From Mya arenaria (Eukaryota > Mollusca > Bivalvia > Myida > Myidae), in contig NC_069126.1 in assembly GCF_026914265.1 (NCBI RefSeq), forward strand, positions 28,972,854 to 29,036,853: 64,000 bases of DNA, written 5' to 3'. A program made the position numbers and the translations under genes. The notes beneath the pieces are model-generated. The model saw only the letters and a list, made by a program, of their open reading frames with translations, made no database searches and was not told the origin of the DNA. This document shows, one piece after another, positions 1 through 11,600 of this stretch. The stretch's first letter is position 1, and each line of letters begins with the position of its first letter.

Positions 1-1136
1 CTGTGTCCGCCATCTTGGAATATACCATCCCCGGATGTAGTTAAATGAGTTACCTCCCTTTAAGAACAAGGGAGGTTATTAAGTTACCACAAAGTACATT
101 ATAGATAAAGTTTTTCAAGTTTGGTCTTTAGCTGAAATCGGACATAAGTTGGTCTGCTCTTCAAACTTTTATAAACCAAAAATCTGCTTTCAAATATATT
201 TTTCGGTATTAGTTTTACACATTCTAACTCTACTTATAAAACCCTTTCAAATGCTACCTCAAGGGCCTAGTTTAAGCCTTCTATAAGTGACCACCACCAC
301 CCACCCACCCCCAACCCCAGAAAAAAACTGTGTACAGTACACAACCTCTGTTTATTGATCTTAATCTACTTGATCCCTCTTATCAGACTTCTGATCTAAG
401 TATCCTGCTGTGCAGTTTTGAAAGTTTTATTATAGAAATTGACCCTAAATGGCCCTGAGCCAATACACGAATACATAGGAAATTGGCCCCTATTGTGACA
501 TCTGTGCAATTAGCAGAAAATGCACAGCAGGGGATTATCATGCCAAACATACCTTAAACTTAATTCGGGATCACCAGGCCTCCGATATTCATATACTAAG
601 TAATTGTACGTGGGATACCTTGAGTTCATATGGACTAGATGATTGATACAGTGATATAACCAGAGGATTGGAGATATGGAACACAAGTAAGACCATAATC
701 AGCAAAATAAACCTGATCAAAGTAATATATGGTCTTACATCCTTAATTTTTTAATTTAGAAGTTTTCGAAACATTCGATTAATACGCGATGTTTGGCAAA
801 ATGCCAACTTTTTCTTGCTCTGGTTGATAAGGCTTTTGATCAACTTCAGAAATGGTCTTGCAAGAAAAGTTAAGAATTGTAAAACACTCCATGAAGGTTG
901 TTCTCCATTGAGGATGCTCTATTTCCCGCTGTATTATTGTTTATATATATTGCATTGTTTACCCCTAAATAATAGGTGTCTCCTATTGGTTTTTAGTTCA
1001 GTAAGTGAAAGGTCAAGGTTAACATCATAATCTGAAATCTTCCGCACAAGAACTGGATAATAAATTTCTTTAAAAAACCGAATAGAATTTAATAAACTTA
1101 TATGTGTTAATGAATACCGTTATTAAAAACGTTTCA

Positions 1137-1137
<1 letters not shown>
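1..1137. other. non-coding left edge
   Basis: No convincing gene is visible. A short hairpin lies near 50-78 (TTACCTCCCTT, a 7-nt loop, then AAGGGAGGTTA). The same TTACCTCCCTT word recurs near 4023. The only longer open frame (815-1030, plus) lacks an ATG start and protein-like composition. Confidence 0.5.
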
Positions 1138-1140
<3 letters not shown>

Positions 1141-1197
<57 letters not shown>

Positions 1198-1228
1198 TTA
1201 TTATTATTATTATTATTATTATTTATTT
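1141..1228. repeat. ATT trinucleotide microsatellite
   Basis: Near-perfect (ATT)n of about 88 bp, followed by ATTTATTTAA. On the minus strand this holds an AATAAA (1222-1227), about 155 bp past the stop codon of the minus-strand gene, so it could serve as its polyadenylation signal. Confidence 0.85.
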
Positions 1229-1382
1229 AACGAAATTCTTCAAATTTTTATTCTGAATATATTTTTATACAGTTTCTATACTGCCGATAATAATTCTTAC
1301 CATGACAATTATATTGGCCAAAACTAGCATATGGCATATATTATATTCTAGATTATATAGTGTGCGTTATATGTCTTTCAGA

Positions 1383-1921
1383 TCACTCATTTATTGAAGA
1401 TGAAGCCTTTCTTTTCGTCTTAATGTCAGCCAGAAGGGCAACGACGTCTGGGTCGTCTCGAATTTTCCGCGCCGATTCCAACTTTTGTGAAAGACCTCTG
1501 GGACTTTCATAGACTGAGCTCTGTACTATACTACTGGCTGATTTTAACTCTAGCACGTTTTCCTTTCTTCCTTTATCAAAGCTCGTCTCCTCGGTACTGA
1601 AAGACTTTCGACTAGGAGATATACTTTCGTCCCACGTCGTATCATCAAGGTTATCCTCCGAGGTGCTTTGAATAAACGTGTCAGACTTTGCAATAAAACG
1701 TCGACGTCGTTGTAACACAGAGTTAATCATTGATTTATCACTTTGCGTGGCGGCATTGTCAGTCTGTATGTCGCCTGCTAGGTTATCCGCGAAGTCGGTA
1801 TTGCTTTGTTGAGGTGTAGAAGTATCACCTGGCATAAAACTATCTTCAGATAAAGGATCGGCAACATCTTGCGTTTGTACAATGGTTGTTGACTCTGCAT
1901 TACTCTTCGTCTGAAGTGTCA
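1383..1921 (-). CDS. exon 4: C-terminal exon
   Basis: Terminal exon of about 178 codons reading LTLQTKSNAEST to ASSSINE and a TGA stop. The acceptor is one of two overlapping AGs (exon start 1921 or 1924), both of which keep phase 1 from the GTAAGT donor at 2131. The sequence is acidic and Ser-rich with an RRRRF basic patch, and ends in a short predicted helix (DPDVVALLADIKTKRK) loosely reminiscent of a WH2 helix but without its LKK(T/V) motif. Confidence 0.7.
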
Positions 1922-4494
1922 CTACTACCTTCGAAAGAAACCGCTTTAATCTTTAGTGATTTCTTACCCATACTTTTCACCCGTAGTATTTATTGTATTT
2001 AAAACGTTCGTATTGTCCTGTATATTTGCAACAACTACAGAGTTATTCCCACATGCTAATGATGTTACATGTGCAGTGTCTTCAGTTTCACTGTTGTTAT
2101 CAATAACTTTTTCCGGTGAACGGTGACTTACGGATGAAATCAGAATTGGTTTTAAAGGTGTCGACGGCTTGTACAGTGGTGACCTTTGTGCTAGTGGGGT
2201 GTGTGTCGACGTCAACGGAACTAAGACTGGTGGTGGTCTTGGTGTCGTCTTTGCTGATGGCAACGGCGAACGCTGCTTTTGTTTCTGTGGGTGTGAAGGT
2301 GGATGAGGAACATGTGCTGGCTGTGTTTTTTCCAGTCTGTAATTGTTGAATCGCTGCCTGCGGAGAGGGAAGAGGGGGTGGCGGTGGTGACCAGTCATAC
2401 TTGTCACTTACGGAAATGTCTTTATGGTCCATTGGCGACTGCGTATGTACACTGGTAGTGTTTTGCCTTTGGTGGCTCTGTTCAGGTGAAAATGTTGTCG
2501 TAATAGGGAAACTCGGCTTTCTAATTGTTTTTGATGAAGTCATCCCAGACTGGTGCATATGCCTACCGGCGCTGGTCTTTGTCGTCGTCGTAGGGGTCGG
2601 GCGTAAAGGCGGTGTTGGAGGCGTTTTAACAGTACGCAGTTTGGGTCGAGGCGGCATAGGTCCACCCAGGGGCTGCTTTGACAAGTTATGGTTTACGCCG
2701 CTTTGTCCACTGCTTATAACGCCATACTCTTCTACGCTTGGTATTTCAGTCATGAATGTGTTTTGTGAAGTGCATGCTCCATTATCAACTTGAGACCCTT
2801 TGTTCGGTTTTACAGATCTACACTGTATGTAAGGCTCCCGTTTTGTTTTCCTGTCAATTTGTGAAAAGAAAGCTATGTGTTCATTGCTATTCCTGACATT
2901 CTGCGAGTTTGGTGGACGGACAATAAAATGTGTGTCCTCATTATGAAGTGGATTAAAGATTGATTGTTTGTATTCAGTATCGTCGATCGTATTTTCGATT
3001 TTATGCGGTTGAACCGGTGTTCTTCTACCAGAATTTTGATGAGCAGTGTTAGTTAACCTTGCTTCAGTATGTTCACGTTGTTTCCTGTGCACTGACGGGC
3101 GGTCGGTGGTCGCTCTTGATAACAGCCGCCTTGAATCATCACAACTCTTGCCCGGTACAGATTCAAATTTGTTCAAATCTTTCATATTACAAGAAGAAGC
3201 GTTTGTATCGGCAAAGTCAATTTCAGCATCGCTGTCTCCTTCTGCTTTTAGTGTCAACAATGATATTTTTCTGCCGTTATCAAAGTCGCATCTTGACGCT
3301 CTTTTAACTCCCTCTACGGTGTCTTTAACCGATTTGAATTTTGGCTGGGCTCGACTCACACTGTTGCTCTGAAACCGGTTTAACAGTCCAACAGGTCCTA
3401 AAGTATGTTTATTACGATATGCATCTTCTCTTTCCCATTCTACGCCAACACCATCCCCATAGTTCACATCCATGGCAGGCATTGTAGGTTGTTGCACTTG
3501 GTTTTTTCTCAACTACTTTGTTACGTTCTATCCACTCATATACTTCAGACTGTTTCTGTGATTTTCCATATGGCACATGACGTTTATTTGTATCTACATG
3601 CTTTATATTTGAACCGCTTCTCTCATCAAGGAACGTTACGCTTTTTCGACGTTGATCGCGTTTGTTTTGGCGTTTGGCGTTTTTCCGATGATCGGAATTC
3701 TCATAACGTCGGATCACTTCTTCTTCAGAAAGAAGAAGCGCCTTCTGAGAACCCTCTGTCGGCTTCTGAAATTGTAAGAAATTACAGGAAAATGTAAATG
3801 AGGAGTCAAAAATAATTTACTACACTGTATATAATTAATTCTGCGTTTCGGTTTAATCCATCAATCATAATACAATTTTACCTGTTAGATTTCAGTATAG
3901 TTACAAAATGTTTAGTTTGATTTTGAAGTTTTCACTGACAGCTTTATTGTATAGACAAATATGCCTTTTCACAAACAAATTGATAAAATTGCTTTATAAT
4001 CATGGTAAAAAGTTTTTTTTAATTACCTCCCTTTAATATATCACATCATGAAAGTATCGTCATAATAGTGTTATTCAAAAATGTAATCGATGCAATCATA
4101 ATATAATGGTTAATCTATAAGAATAAAACATAAAAATAATTTCGATGTATGTATCAAAAATCACATCTTTGCATCCTAATGATGGATGACTTACCTTAAT
4201 TTTAAGTACGGAGTATTTACACAAGTATTTTACAAGATTTTAGCTGAGATTTTAGCTTTGACAGAAACGAAGAATATCAATACATAAGTAAGTGTTGTTG
4301 TATTTCATCATATGAAACGTTCAAAGCATGTTTCAATTTCCCGTTGACATTGTTATTAATACCAAGGTCAGGGCTTTCAAAAGTTATTTTACAAATGAGA
4401 GTTCATCCTCATTCGCTATTTTACTTGAATATAATTAAACCAGAAAAAGTCGTAGAATTTGTTGGAGTTATGAAACAGTTCATCAGTTTTGAAG

Positions 4495-4566
<72 letters not shown>

Positions 4567-7460
4567 AGACCAATATTTTGATTGTGAAATGAAAAAGGAG
4601 CTTCCTTTTATAAATTTTAACAAGACGCCAAACAGGATTTTATTTATTTGACCTAAGATTTGAGCTAGAAACCTAGTTTTTTTAACCAAGAACAAGGTGC
4701 GTATCCATATCGCTACCCTCTGCGAAATCTACTGAAACGGTACCCTTTTTGCACATGCACCGGTCATTCTCTGCTGAAAACAAATCGGCGATGGACAACA
4801 ATCTAGTTAATGTTCATTCTACTGATGAAAGGAGGTATGTCATGTACAAAAGAAGTATACCACGGAACACTAGAATGTTATAGCTATGTCTTTTTTTGTA
4901 ATGTGCCCATTTTTCAATTACTGCAACTCCACAATAAGCTAAACAATATACATATGTCTTGCCTCGCCCAACGCATGTTCTGCGGGCTTAAATGAACCAC
5001 TGGTTTGATTATGTACTCACCATATTACATGTATTTATTTATATATCATATTCATACAAATTGCAACAATTTGTCAAAAATATATGTAAACTTCAATAAA
5101 ACACCCTACTTTCGGTTTCACAGCGGCACGGGATACCTCTTTGCTATTGATTTTTTATATCACAGGTAACCTCTCTCTCATTTTTTTTCAAGCAATAGTA
5201 AGAATGATATGTTGTTCAACGGAAACTTGTTTAAGGCTATCAGTCGAAGAAACTGACAAAACTCAAAATGTTTACCAGCGTGTTCTAAGTTTGTTAGAAT
5301 TGCTAGTCATTTCCTTGCAAAGCGACTCTACTATGAAAAAAATGAGCCCAAAATGCACCCAAAACCCCCTTCCCAACACTTCAAACCAAATAAATTTCGT
5401 TTCTGAGGGAGGGGCGCAAGTCAAAAGGGAACGCCCCTAAGTTAGGCCCCCCTGCAACGTCGAATCCTGGATGCACTGGGATGGATGGATAATCGTTGAT
5501 AAGTAGATGGATAATCGTTGATGGATAGATGAATGGATGGATGGTTGCAATTGTATGTATGTTTAGATGGATGGATGGATGCAATTGTAAAGATGGATGG
5601 ATGGATGGATGGATGGGTGGGAGGGTGTTTGGTTGGATCGATGGATGGATTGATTGATTGAGGGACGGGTGGCTGAACTGGTAGAGGAAGTATTAAGTAA
5701 GCCGTGATTAACGTGTAAAATTGTGGCAAGAAATGGAAAAACATTCTGAGAAAAAACTGAAGTGCAAAATACAATAAACCTTACGTTTTCTTTCCTTCCA
5801 AACTTGCATCCATATCCAACTCTGAAATACAAGATACAAACAATTTCAAAATGTGTATAAATCAAATTTCCGTTGCATTGTCTCAGCTATAGTTTTAAAA
5901 ATAAAAAAAAAACATTTCAAGGTTTTCAAACAGTGAAAATAGCAAATCTGATTAGTGTCGCTGACACGTTCAAATCAAACGTCAGTGCGCACAGAGCATT
6001 AGACACAATTCTAATTATGTCATCTCTGAAATAACGTTACGTTCGCATACAATTTGGCGCGCTTTTTTGAAAAACTACAATTTACATTCGTTTATGTCCC
6101 TTTAGGAATAAAATAAAATTAAGAATTGCGTGGGAGTGCAATAGATTTACCTAGTGAATACCAAAAGTAAATAAATCATTCACTTTTTAAATTTTGCTCA
6201 AAAGGTGAAACATATGCGTATTTCTTACTGAACGTTATGAAATGATTCAGAAAAAAATCTTGCTTTTTCAGTAAGTGTTATCGTTTTACTTATATCATTT
6301 GGTGTCAGCAGGCCTCAAATTTATTATGGAAATATCTTATATTCATATAATTCTACTTATTTGTGTCTTGAATACGGTTACCGGTAACCGGTAAGGCGAG
6401 TTTTATTTCATATTAAAAATAATCCCCCTAATAATGATTTAAGGATAGGTAGCGATTAAGAGCCTTTATGATACTCGTGGAAAAAAAGCAAGACTCAGAG
6501 TTTTATATTCCCGGACAAATAAATCATAAATGAATGCACTTAATTGAAAAACATGGTACATTCTTTGGTTCAAAATATCCGTAACTGTTCTGTTTACACA
6601 GTAATACGTACAGTCAGAGATGATTTGAGACTCAATTTAATATTTTAATAAGGATTATGTCAAGAGGGTTTGAATATAACGGAATATTTAAATAGCCGCG
6701 TGCAGATGTCGCTTATTATACTTTGCATTGAATATTCGCAATTTTGCAAGATTGAATAAGTCGTTTGATAAGCATATTTTTTATATCTTAGAATAAAAAA
6801 TATTCTTTATTCATTATTCTCTGCCTACAGCATTTTAAGTCTGAAAAAAATATGGCAAATTAAAAAAAAAAATGTAATGCCCCAGTCAATTGTCACCACG
6901 CCCCCCCCCCCCCAGGATCCGAGGAATAGCGGGGCCTTTGACTTTCGGTCAAGCCAAGCCCGGTTAAAATCTCCGCCCTGCGGGGACGAACTGCTGGTAT
7001 AATCTCCGCTAAATGCCCCCGCACCCAAGGGACCTAGGTAAGGCCCATTCCCCGCTATTTTTAGCGCGGAAGACAAAACCACCGCATGCACCTGGCACTG
7101 CGGGGCCACCTGGAACGTAAAACCACGGCCCATTTTCCAGGCTATCCCCCGTATACCCCCCGGACCTGGGGGCCGTGGTTGAAAATTGACTGGTGAATTA
7201 CCTCAGTTGGTTTAAACGCATTTTATTATTGAAAGAAACATACAACGTATGCAAGGTCATAAGTACAATATCAAAACATAGAATTGGACTGGTAGATGGT
7301 AAACAATTAGGAAAGCCCTTTCTCAACTTACTTCATCTATGAATATTTTGATAATACGCTATAGAAAAAAATCCACTTGTACTTATACTTACATGGCTGA
7401 AATCAATAAAGCAACGGCAATACAAACTCCAATTATTGCTCCCGATGCCATTCCATATTC
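1383..7460 (-). CDS. single-pass membrane protein with long Pro-rich cytoplasmic tail (4 coding exons)
   Basis: Gene assembled from four minus-strand exons: 7393-7460, 5785-5821, 2132-3765 and 1383-1921. All have AG acceptors and GTAAG-type donors, and the phases agree (2, 0, 1). The likely start is the ATG inside the first exon (GGAATGG context), giving a 4-residue N-terminus (MASG), a hydrophobic helix, a basic stop-transfer stretch (CKFGRK), then about 720 residues of low-complexity tail. The tail has a dibasic region, RRKSVTFLDE, a PPPPPLPSP stretch of the kind bound by EVH1/SH3/WW domains, and a charged C-terminus (LLADIKTKRK). An adaptor or actin-linked role is inference only; I do not recognise the family. 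Total about 755 aa if a 1-nt frameshift at 3502-3507 is discounted. If the first exon instead belongs to a longer protein, ectodomain exons should lie further right; none was seen. Confidence 0.7.
2132..3765 (-). CDS. exon 3: large Pro/Ser/Thr-rich cytoplasmic exon, with frameshift
   Basis: 1634-nt exon beginning after ACAATTTCAG with KPTEGSQKALLLSEEE and ending DFI-C before GTAAGT. The first part (3765-3508) reads in one frame through RRKSVTFLDE and EVYEWIERNKVVEKK. The rest reads one base off, starting NQVQQPTMPAMD, and stays open to the donor. The switch falls at a run of six A (3502-3507); five A would restore one frame and make the phase fit the next exon. Motifs: PPRPKLRTVKTPPTPPLRP-type proline clusters and YDWSPPPPPLPSP. 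A competing open frame at 1964-2407 is mostly an overlap shadow. Confidence 0.75.
4498..4563. repeat. TA dinucleotide microsatellite
   Basis: About 66 bp of uninterrupted (TA)n inside the third intron of the minus-strand gene. The rest of this intron (3766-5784) shows nothing else except the GATG repeat near its other end. Confidence 0.95.
5463..5660. repeat. GATG tetranucleotide minisatellite
   Basis: Imperfect (GATG)n with interspersed TTGCAATTGTA units, about 200 bp, in the intron before the microexon. The His/Pro/Ser/Ile reading frames on the minus strand here are repeat artefacts. Confidence 0.9.
5785..5821 (-). CDS. exon 2: basic juxtamembrane microexon
   Basis: 37-nt microexon with acceptor TATTTCAG and donor GTAAGG. 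With the two bases from the previous exon it reads I-VGYGCKFGRKEN, a natural continuation of the membrane helix with a Cys (possible palmitoylation) and basic residues facing the cytoplasm. Phase 2 in and phase 0 out match both neighbours. Confidence 0.7.
5930..6240. repeat. dispersed repeat, family also at 14580-14790
   Basis: Shares several blocks with 14580-14790 in the same order: CGTCAGTGCGCA, ACAATTTGGCGCG, TTTTTGAAAAAC, ATACCAAAAGTAAAT. It is non-coding and probably a degraded MITE or SINE-like element. The rest of the intron to 6874 has no recognisable content apart from the palindrome GGTTACCGGTAACC near 6377. Confidence 0.55.
6875..7200. mobile_element. MITE with CACCAGTCAATTG terminal inverted repeats, copy 1
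   Basis: Begins TAATGCCCCAGTCAATTGT and ends AATTGACTGGTGAATTA, so the ends are inverted repeats of about 20 bp with a possible TA target duplication. The interior is unusually GC-rich for this window. Related copies lie at 19911-20160 and 21473-21783, with a fragment near 38770-38830. No transposase is present. Confidence 0.75.
7393..7460 (-). CDS. exon 1 (coding): start codon and transmembrane helix
   Basis: 68-nt exon between an acceptor (ATATTTCAG) and a donor (GTAAGT). It reads EYG, then MASGAIIGVCIAVALLISA, a classic helix with GxxxG-like small residues. It ends in phase 2. Read from the internal ATG it gives a type III (N-out) signal-anchor protein; read through from EYG it could continue an upstream ectodomain. 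Confidence 0.7.
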
Positions 7461-7584
7461 CTGAAATATATATTGTTTTACAAACAGTTCATTGAACTAA
7501 TTCAGAAAATACTATAAAAAATGTAGTGTCACAATACGTTACCTATTTAACACAATTCAAATCTGAAACGGATATGATATATAC

Positions 7585-7700
7585 CTGCTTTTTGTCAATG
7601 AGCTTGAAAAACACAAATCATGTTGACGATAACTTAGAGGCAGCCATTTTTCATTTCCATTTGACGGAAATGACGTCACTCATTCAACGTCAACATTTGG
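7585..7700 (-). other. possible 5' non-coding exon of the minus-strand gene
   Basis: The minus strand carries a good donor (AAGCAG, then GTATAT) at 7585, downstream of a CRE-like TGACGTCA. Three short upstream reading frames (ATGGAAATG..., ATGGCTGCC..., ATGATTTGT...) all stop before the donor, so it would be untranslated leader with uORFs, leaving the ATG in the 7393-7460 exon as the main start. Evidence is positional only. Confidence 0.3.
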
Positions 7701-7705
7701 CGCGA
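7671..7705. promoter_or_regulatory. CRE-like and E2F-like sites in a probable divergent promoter
   Basis: TGACGTCA at 7671-7678 is a perfect CRE palindrome, and TTTGGCGCGA at 7696-7705 fits the E2F core. They lie between the minus-strand membrane gene and the plus-strand scramblase start at 8561. Similar TTTGGCGCG words occur inside a repeat at 6052 and 14683, so part of this may be repeat-derived. Confidence 0.4.
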
Positions 7706-7740
7706 TTGACGTTTTGCCGTTGAAATATGCTGTAGAGTTT

Positions 7741-8560
7741 ATACAATGAGCGTATGATCCAAATCTATTATAAATACACGTATAAACTGAAGCGTCCCAG
7801 TATCAATTGCTTGGTTGCATATTTGTACTCGTACACACGGTACATTATTGAAGTTATTTAGAAGTTTTATATATGTTCTAAGTTACATGTACTTTGAAAC
7901 GCGTACATTGGGCTAAAAAGACGCTCCGTCGAGGTATAAGGGTGTGTGTGCTGTGGCGGGAGTATAGTGGACTTGAGACTGGATTTGTTATACTTTTCAA
8001 ATATTTTTTTGCCGCTGAAACACCCTCGAACCCGGGGATTATGAAAAACGTCTCTGATTCAGGTACAAAATGGCAAGTGCTATAAACGCGACATTAAAAA
8101 TGCGCATCGAAGGCTCAGGGACGTATACACATGCAACTTAATTTTGACGTAGTGTGACTGAGTGTTGGTCGGTTCAAAATGGTTAGTTTAAAACTGTATT
8201 ATTTTTAAAAAACCATGACATGTGACACCTCTCCCGCTCCATTTAAAAATATATCAGGTACGCCACTACACAGCAACACACTATGTATGGTTTTACTCAA
8301 CGTAAGTTCATTTACTGTTATTGGCGTCTATGACTCTTTTATAACTTTTGTTGATGCCAATTTCAAAAAAGCGCATTATTTATGTTACGGTAAAAATAGT
8401 TGTGTGTAGCCTCAATGAATTAAAAGTTGAAGGAGTTACTTCCCGTAGGTACTATTTTGTCATGTTTGTTTACTAATCAAACATTGACATTTCTTAAAAA
8501 CTTTAGTGAGAAATCCAATTTAATAATGGCATAAAAAGGTGAAAATCGATACGAACAGTA
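7741..8560. other. intergenic stretch between divergent genes
   Basis: About 0.8 kb without a supported gene. It separates the start regions of the minus-strand membrane gene and the plus-strand scramblase gene and probably holds their promoters. Small open frames at 7894 and 8215 show no family features. Confidence 0.4.
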
Positions 8561-8668
8561 ATGGAGTCTGACGTAATAGTTGATCAACCGACATCGGAAA
8601 AGAAAACTGTTTTTGCTTCAGATAATGTACTTCCGGCAAGTTTACAACAGATCACAGAAACCTCACAG
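8561..8668 (+). CDS. scramblase probable first exon
   Basis: ATG opening MESDVIVDQPTSEKK and ending ITETSQ at a CAG/GTGACA donor; ACA/GTAAGT six bases later is an alternative. The acidic, low-complexity sequence suits the variable scramblase N-terminus, but assignment rests on position. It ends in phase 0 and cannot join the 11800 exon directly. Confidence 0.45.
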
Positions 8669-11600
8669 GTGACAGTAAGTCAACACGTAGATCCTGTTGA
8701 AGGTTCGTTCATTTTATATAACATTGATCCGTTTGTTGTCTTCGGCTATAAACTGTAAATATTTCTTGTGTAGAGTGTTTCTAATAACTGATTACGGAGA
8801 TCAATCTGTCAACAAAGCATCGTCATTTTTTAACTATCTAGGTGCCGGTTATCTTTCCGCTCAATATAGTTAGTGCTGGGATCTGTCATTCTTGGCTAGG
8901 ACAAGTGGGATATGGATGCATAGAGTCACCAACACTAAAATCGTCAAAGACTCCTAAGCGGCTGTTTATACAGGACTAGTCCTAAATGGCATGGGGGATT
9001 GAATTACCTTAATTTCGCCTCATTACTGGACCTACCAGAATCTACCAACATCTACCATAATCCCCTAAGCAAAACTAATATAACTATGTGTCAGTACTGT
9101 TAGGGTGTTTTAACCAGGTTTTCACAAACCGGGCGGCATCAAACTCACCTATGAACTGAATAATTTCAGTAAGGATTTACATATCTTGACCAAACTAGGT
9201 CTACTTATTAGCGACCTATTATTCGCCCGTACCACTTTTTCACCAACCCAGTTAAAACCAGTCAAAACGATATATTTTACACGAATCAGTCTGGGGTTTC
9301 ATTGCAGAATCTTTTTTGACAGATATCAGCTGTTTTCTGCGTTCAAATGTAAGTAAGTATGTGGAATTCGACCCAAATAAACATTGTTTACATTTCTGAC
9401 CTTGTAAGTTGCACGCGGGGATGACGTCATCCTGCGCTGCGCTCATTTGCATGAGGCCCTGTAAGGATTTTTAAATTTTTCTTATACCTTGGAATATCAG
9501 ACGACATTATTTCTTTGTCATTATAATGTATAAAACCGGTGTTAAATTATACAAATACCCTAAATTGCTGTATTTTAAGTTCAATTTTTGAAAAAACAAA
9601 TGGTGAAACCTGAAAACGGTTAAGTAATCGCCAATTTTTTTCGTCTAAGGGAAGCAACTCAAATTTGAATTAATCATTACATTCTTGTACGGACATGCGT
9701 TGTCCCTCTTCGGAAGTCTATAAATATGCATAGATTGTAGGTAATGTTTCAAGAAGGAAATCCCAGTAGTTTTTTTAATTTTCTGCAAAGAGAAGGCTTA
9801 CCGAGTAAGTGTTGTATCATTTTAAACATACATAAACAGTATGTAAGAGTTAATAATTATATTTATTGATCAATTGTCGTTTTAAACAGTCGCTAGACTG
9901 GTCAAATAATTTAAAATGTTTGATGATATAGTTTAGAGAGAAATATATGAAAAACGTCGTAAGAACAGCAAATTTATGGGGTGGGCGAAATAATTGGTAC
10001 AGTAGGGTGCTTATTTCAGCGAAATTATAGGGGGACTTAGCACGTGGGAATATTCGGAATCCCTAGCTTTTTAAAAAAAACAAATTACACTAGTTTTTCT
10101 CGGAAGAGCCAACCTGTCTAAATGTAAAGTTTTATCGTAATAGCTATCTTGTGTCAAAAGTAACATAAGGAAAAACCTCGATTTCTGGCCGAAAAGGGGT
10201 CGCTAACCAGTATAGAAAGAGTTTATTGATACCTTTCATGGGATTGCGTTTGGAGTCCCTAGGGTCAAGGTCACTGTTACTAAAAATAGAAAAGCGGTTG
10301 AAACTGAATAATTTTAGTTAGGGTTGACATATCTTGACCAAACTTAGTCAATAGAAAGAGTTTATGGAGACCTTTCATGGGATTGCATTTGGGGTCCCTA
10401 GAGTCAAGGTCAAGGTCACTGTTACTAAAAATAGACAAACAGTTGAAACTGAATAACTATAGTTAGGGTTGACATATCTTGATCCAACTTGGTATAAAGG
10501 AAGAGTTTATGGGTACCTTTCATGTGATTGTGTTTGGGGTTCCTATGGTCAAGGTCACTGTTACTAAAAATAGAACACAGACAAAGGCAGAAGTTCTTCT
10601 GTCAATCATTGAAAACCGGGTTTCGTCGCATTGCGGCGTTTATGTTAACCTTTAATATATATATCTTATTCTAAAAGTATACATGTACTGTAATCAAGTA
10701 TCCATACATTGAAAGTGACAAGGATTCTGGTAGTTTGCAGGTCAGGTTGCAAAAATGATTTTTAAACTTAAGAATTATAATCATGATAATTTCCCTAAAC
10801 CTTTCAGTGTATGGATAGTAGATTATTATAACTTTAAACTTCTAGTTTATTCTATATTAAAGCTGAAAAACAACCCAAACAGTATTGAAATTTAGTGTTA
10901 TTAGTATTTCTCAGGGATTTTGGTAGTTTGGTTAATATATCATTATAACATGGGATATGTGTTTATAAGTATAAAGTTAAAATCATTTATCTATACACTG
11001 AAAGAAACAAGGATTCCGGTAGTTTGCATGTCAGATTGATGATTACAATGATGTGACCAAAATCTACCAGAAAAAAATCTCAAAAGCAAAAGGAATAAAA
11101 AAAATGGTTTGTGAAACGCGATAGCCTATATAAATCTTGAAATGCAATAATATAAGTGGATTGGTCTTTTCTTTATAAACTAAGGACAACTTTATCACTC
11201 CTTCAAAAAATTCTGCTTATCTTGATTCAGTAGTACATTACATAAACTAAATGAACAATGACGCCCAGTAAGCAAAGTGGTTAGCACACTCACTTCTCAG
11301 CAATGTGTCCTGGGTTTGATTCCCAGTCTGGACAAATGTGAGTTTGGTTGCAGTCAACAAGCCAGGCAAGTGGGTTTTCTCTAGTTACTCCTGTTTGCCC
11401 CTAAACACAAGACCGCAATCTCATGCAAAGTCATGCAAACTAAAGTGACACAACATTACTTAAAGCTGCACTATCACAGATTGAATCATTGAACATTTTG
11501 AAAGCTTTTTTTATTTTTTCTCTTGGAACGAGCCAAATTATGCGAAAATGCATGAAAGCAGTTACATAAGACTGCTGACAAAAAATTAGAACACAGATTT

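Noticed and set aside
1964..2407. Minus-strand 147-aa frame overlapping the tail exon
   Set aside because: It overlaps the PPPPPLPSP frame and then the short intron. The alternative frame with a GTAAGT donor at 2131 joins the last exon in phase, so this frame is probably chance. A frameshift explanation is not fully excluded.
2116..3797. Plus-strand open frames at 2116, 2401, 3046, 3059 and 3405
   Set aside because: They are antisense shadows of the large minus-strand coding exon, which has better composition, motifs and matching splice sites.
5381..5865. Minus-strand His/Pro/Ser/Ile-rich frames
   Set aside because: Translation of the GATG minisatellite. Only the VGYGCKFGRKEN part belongs to a real microexon.
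8836..8979. Open block after an AG at 8842 reading VPVIFPLNIVSAGICHSW
   Set aside because: Considered as the missing scramblase exon, but it does not match the expected segment and ends in a stop.
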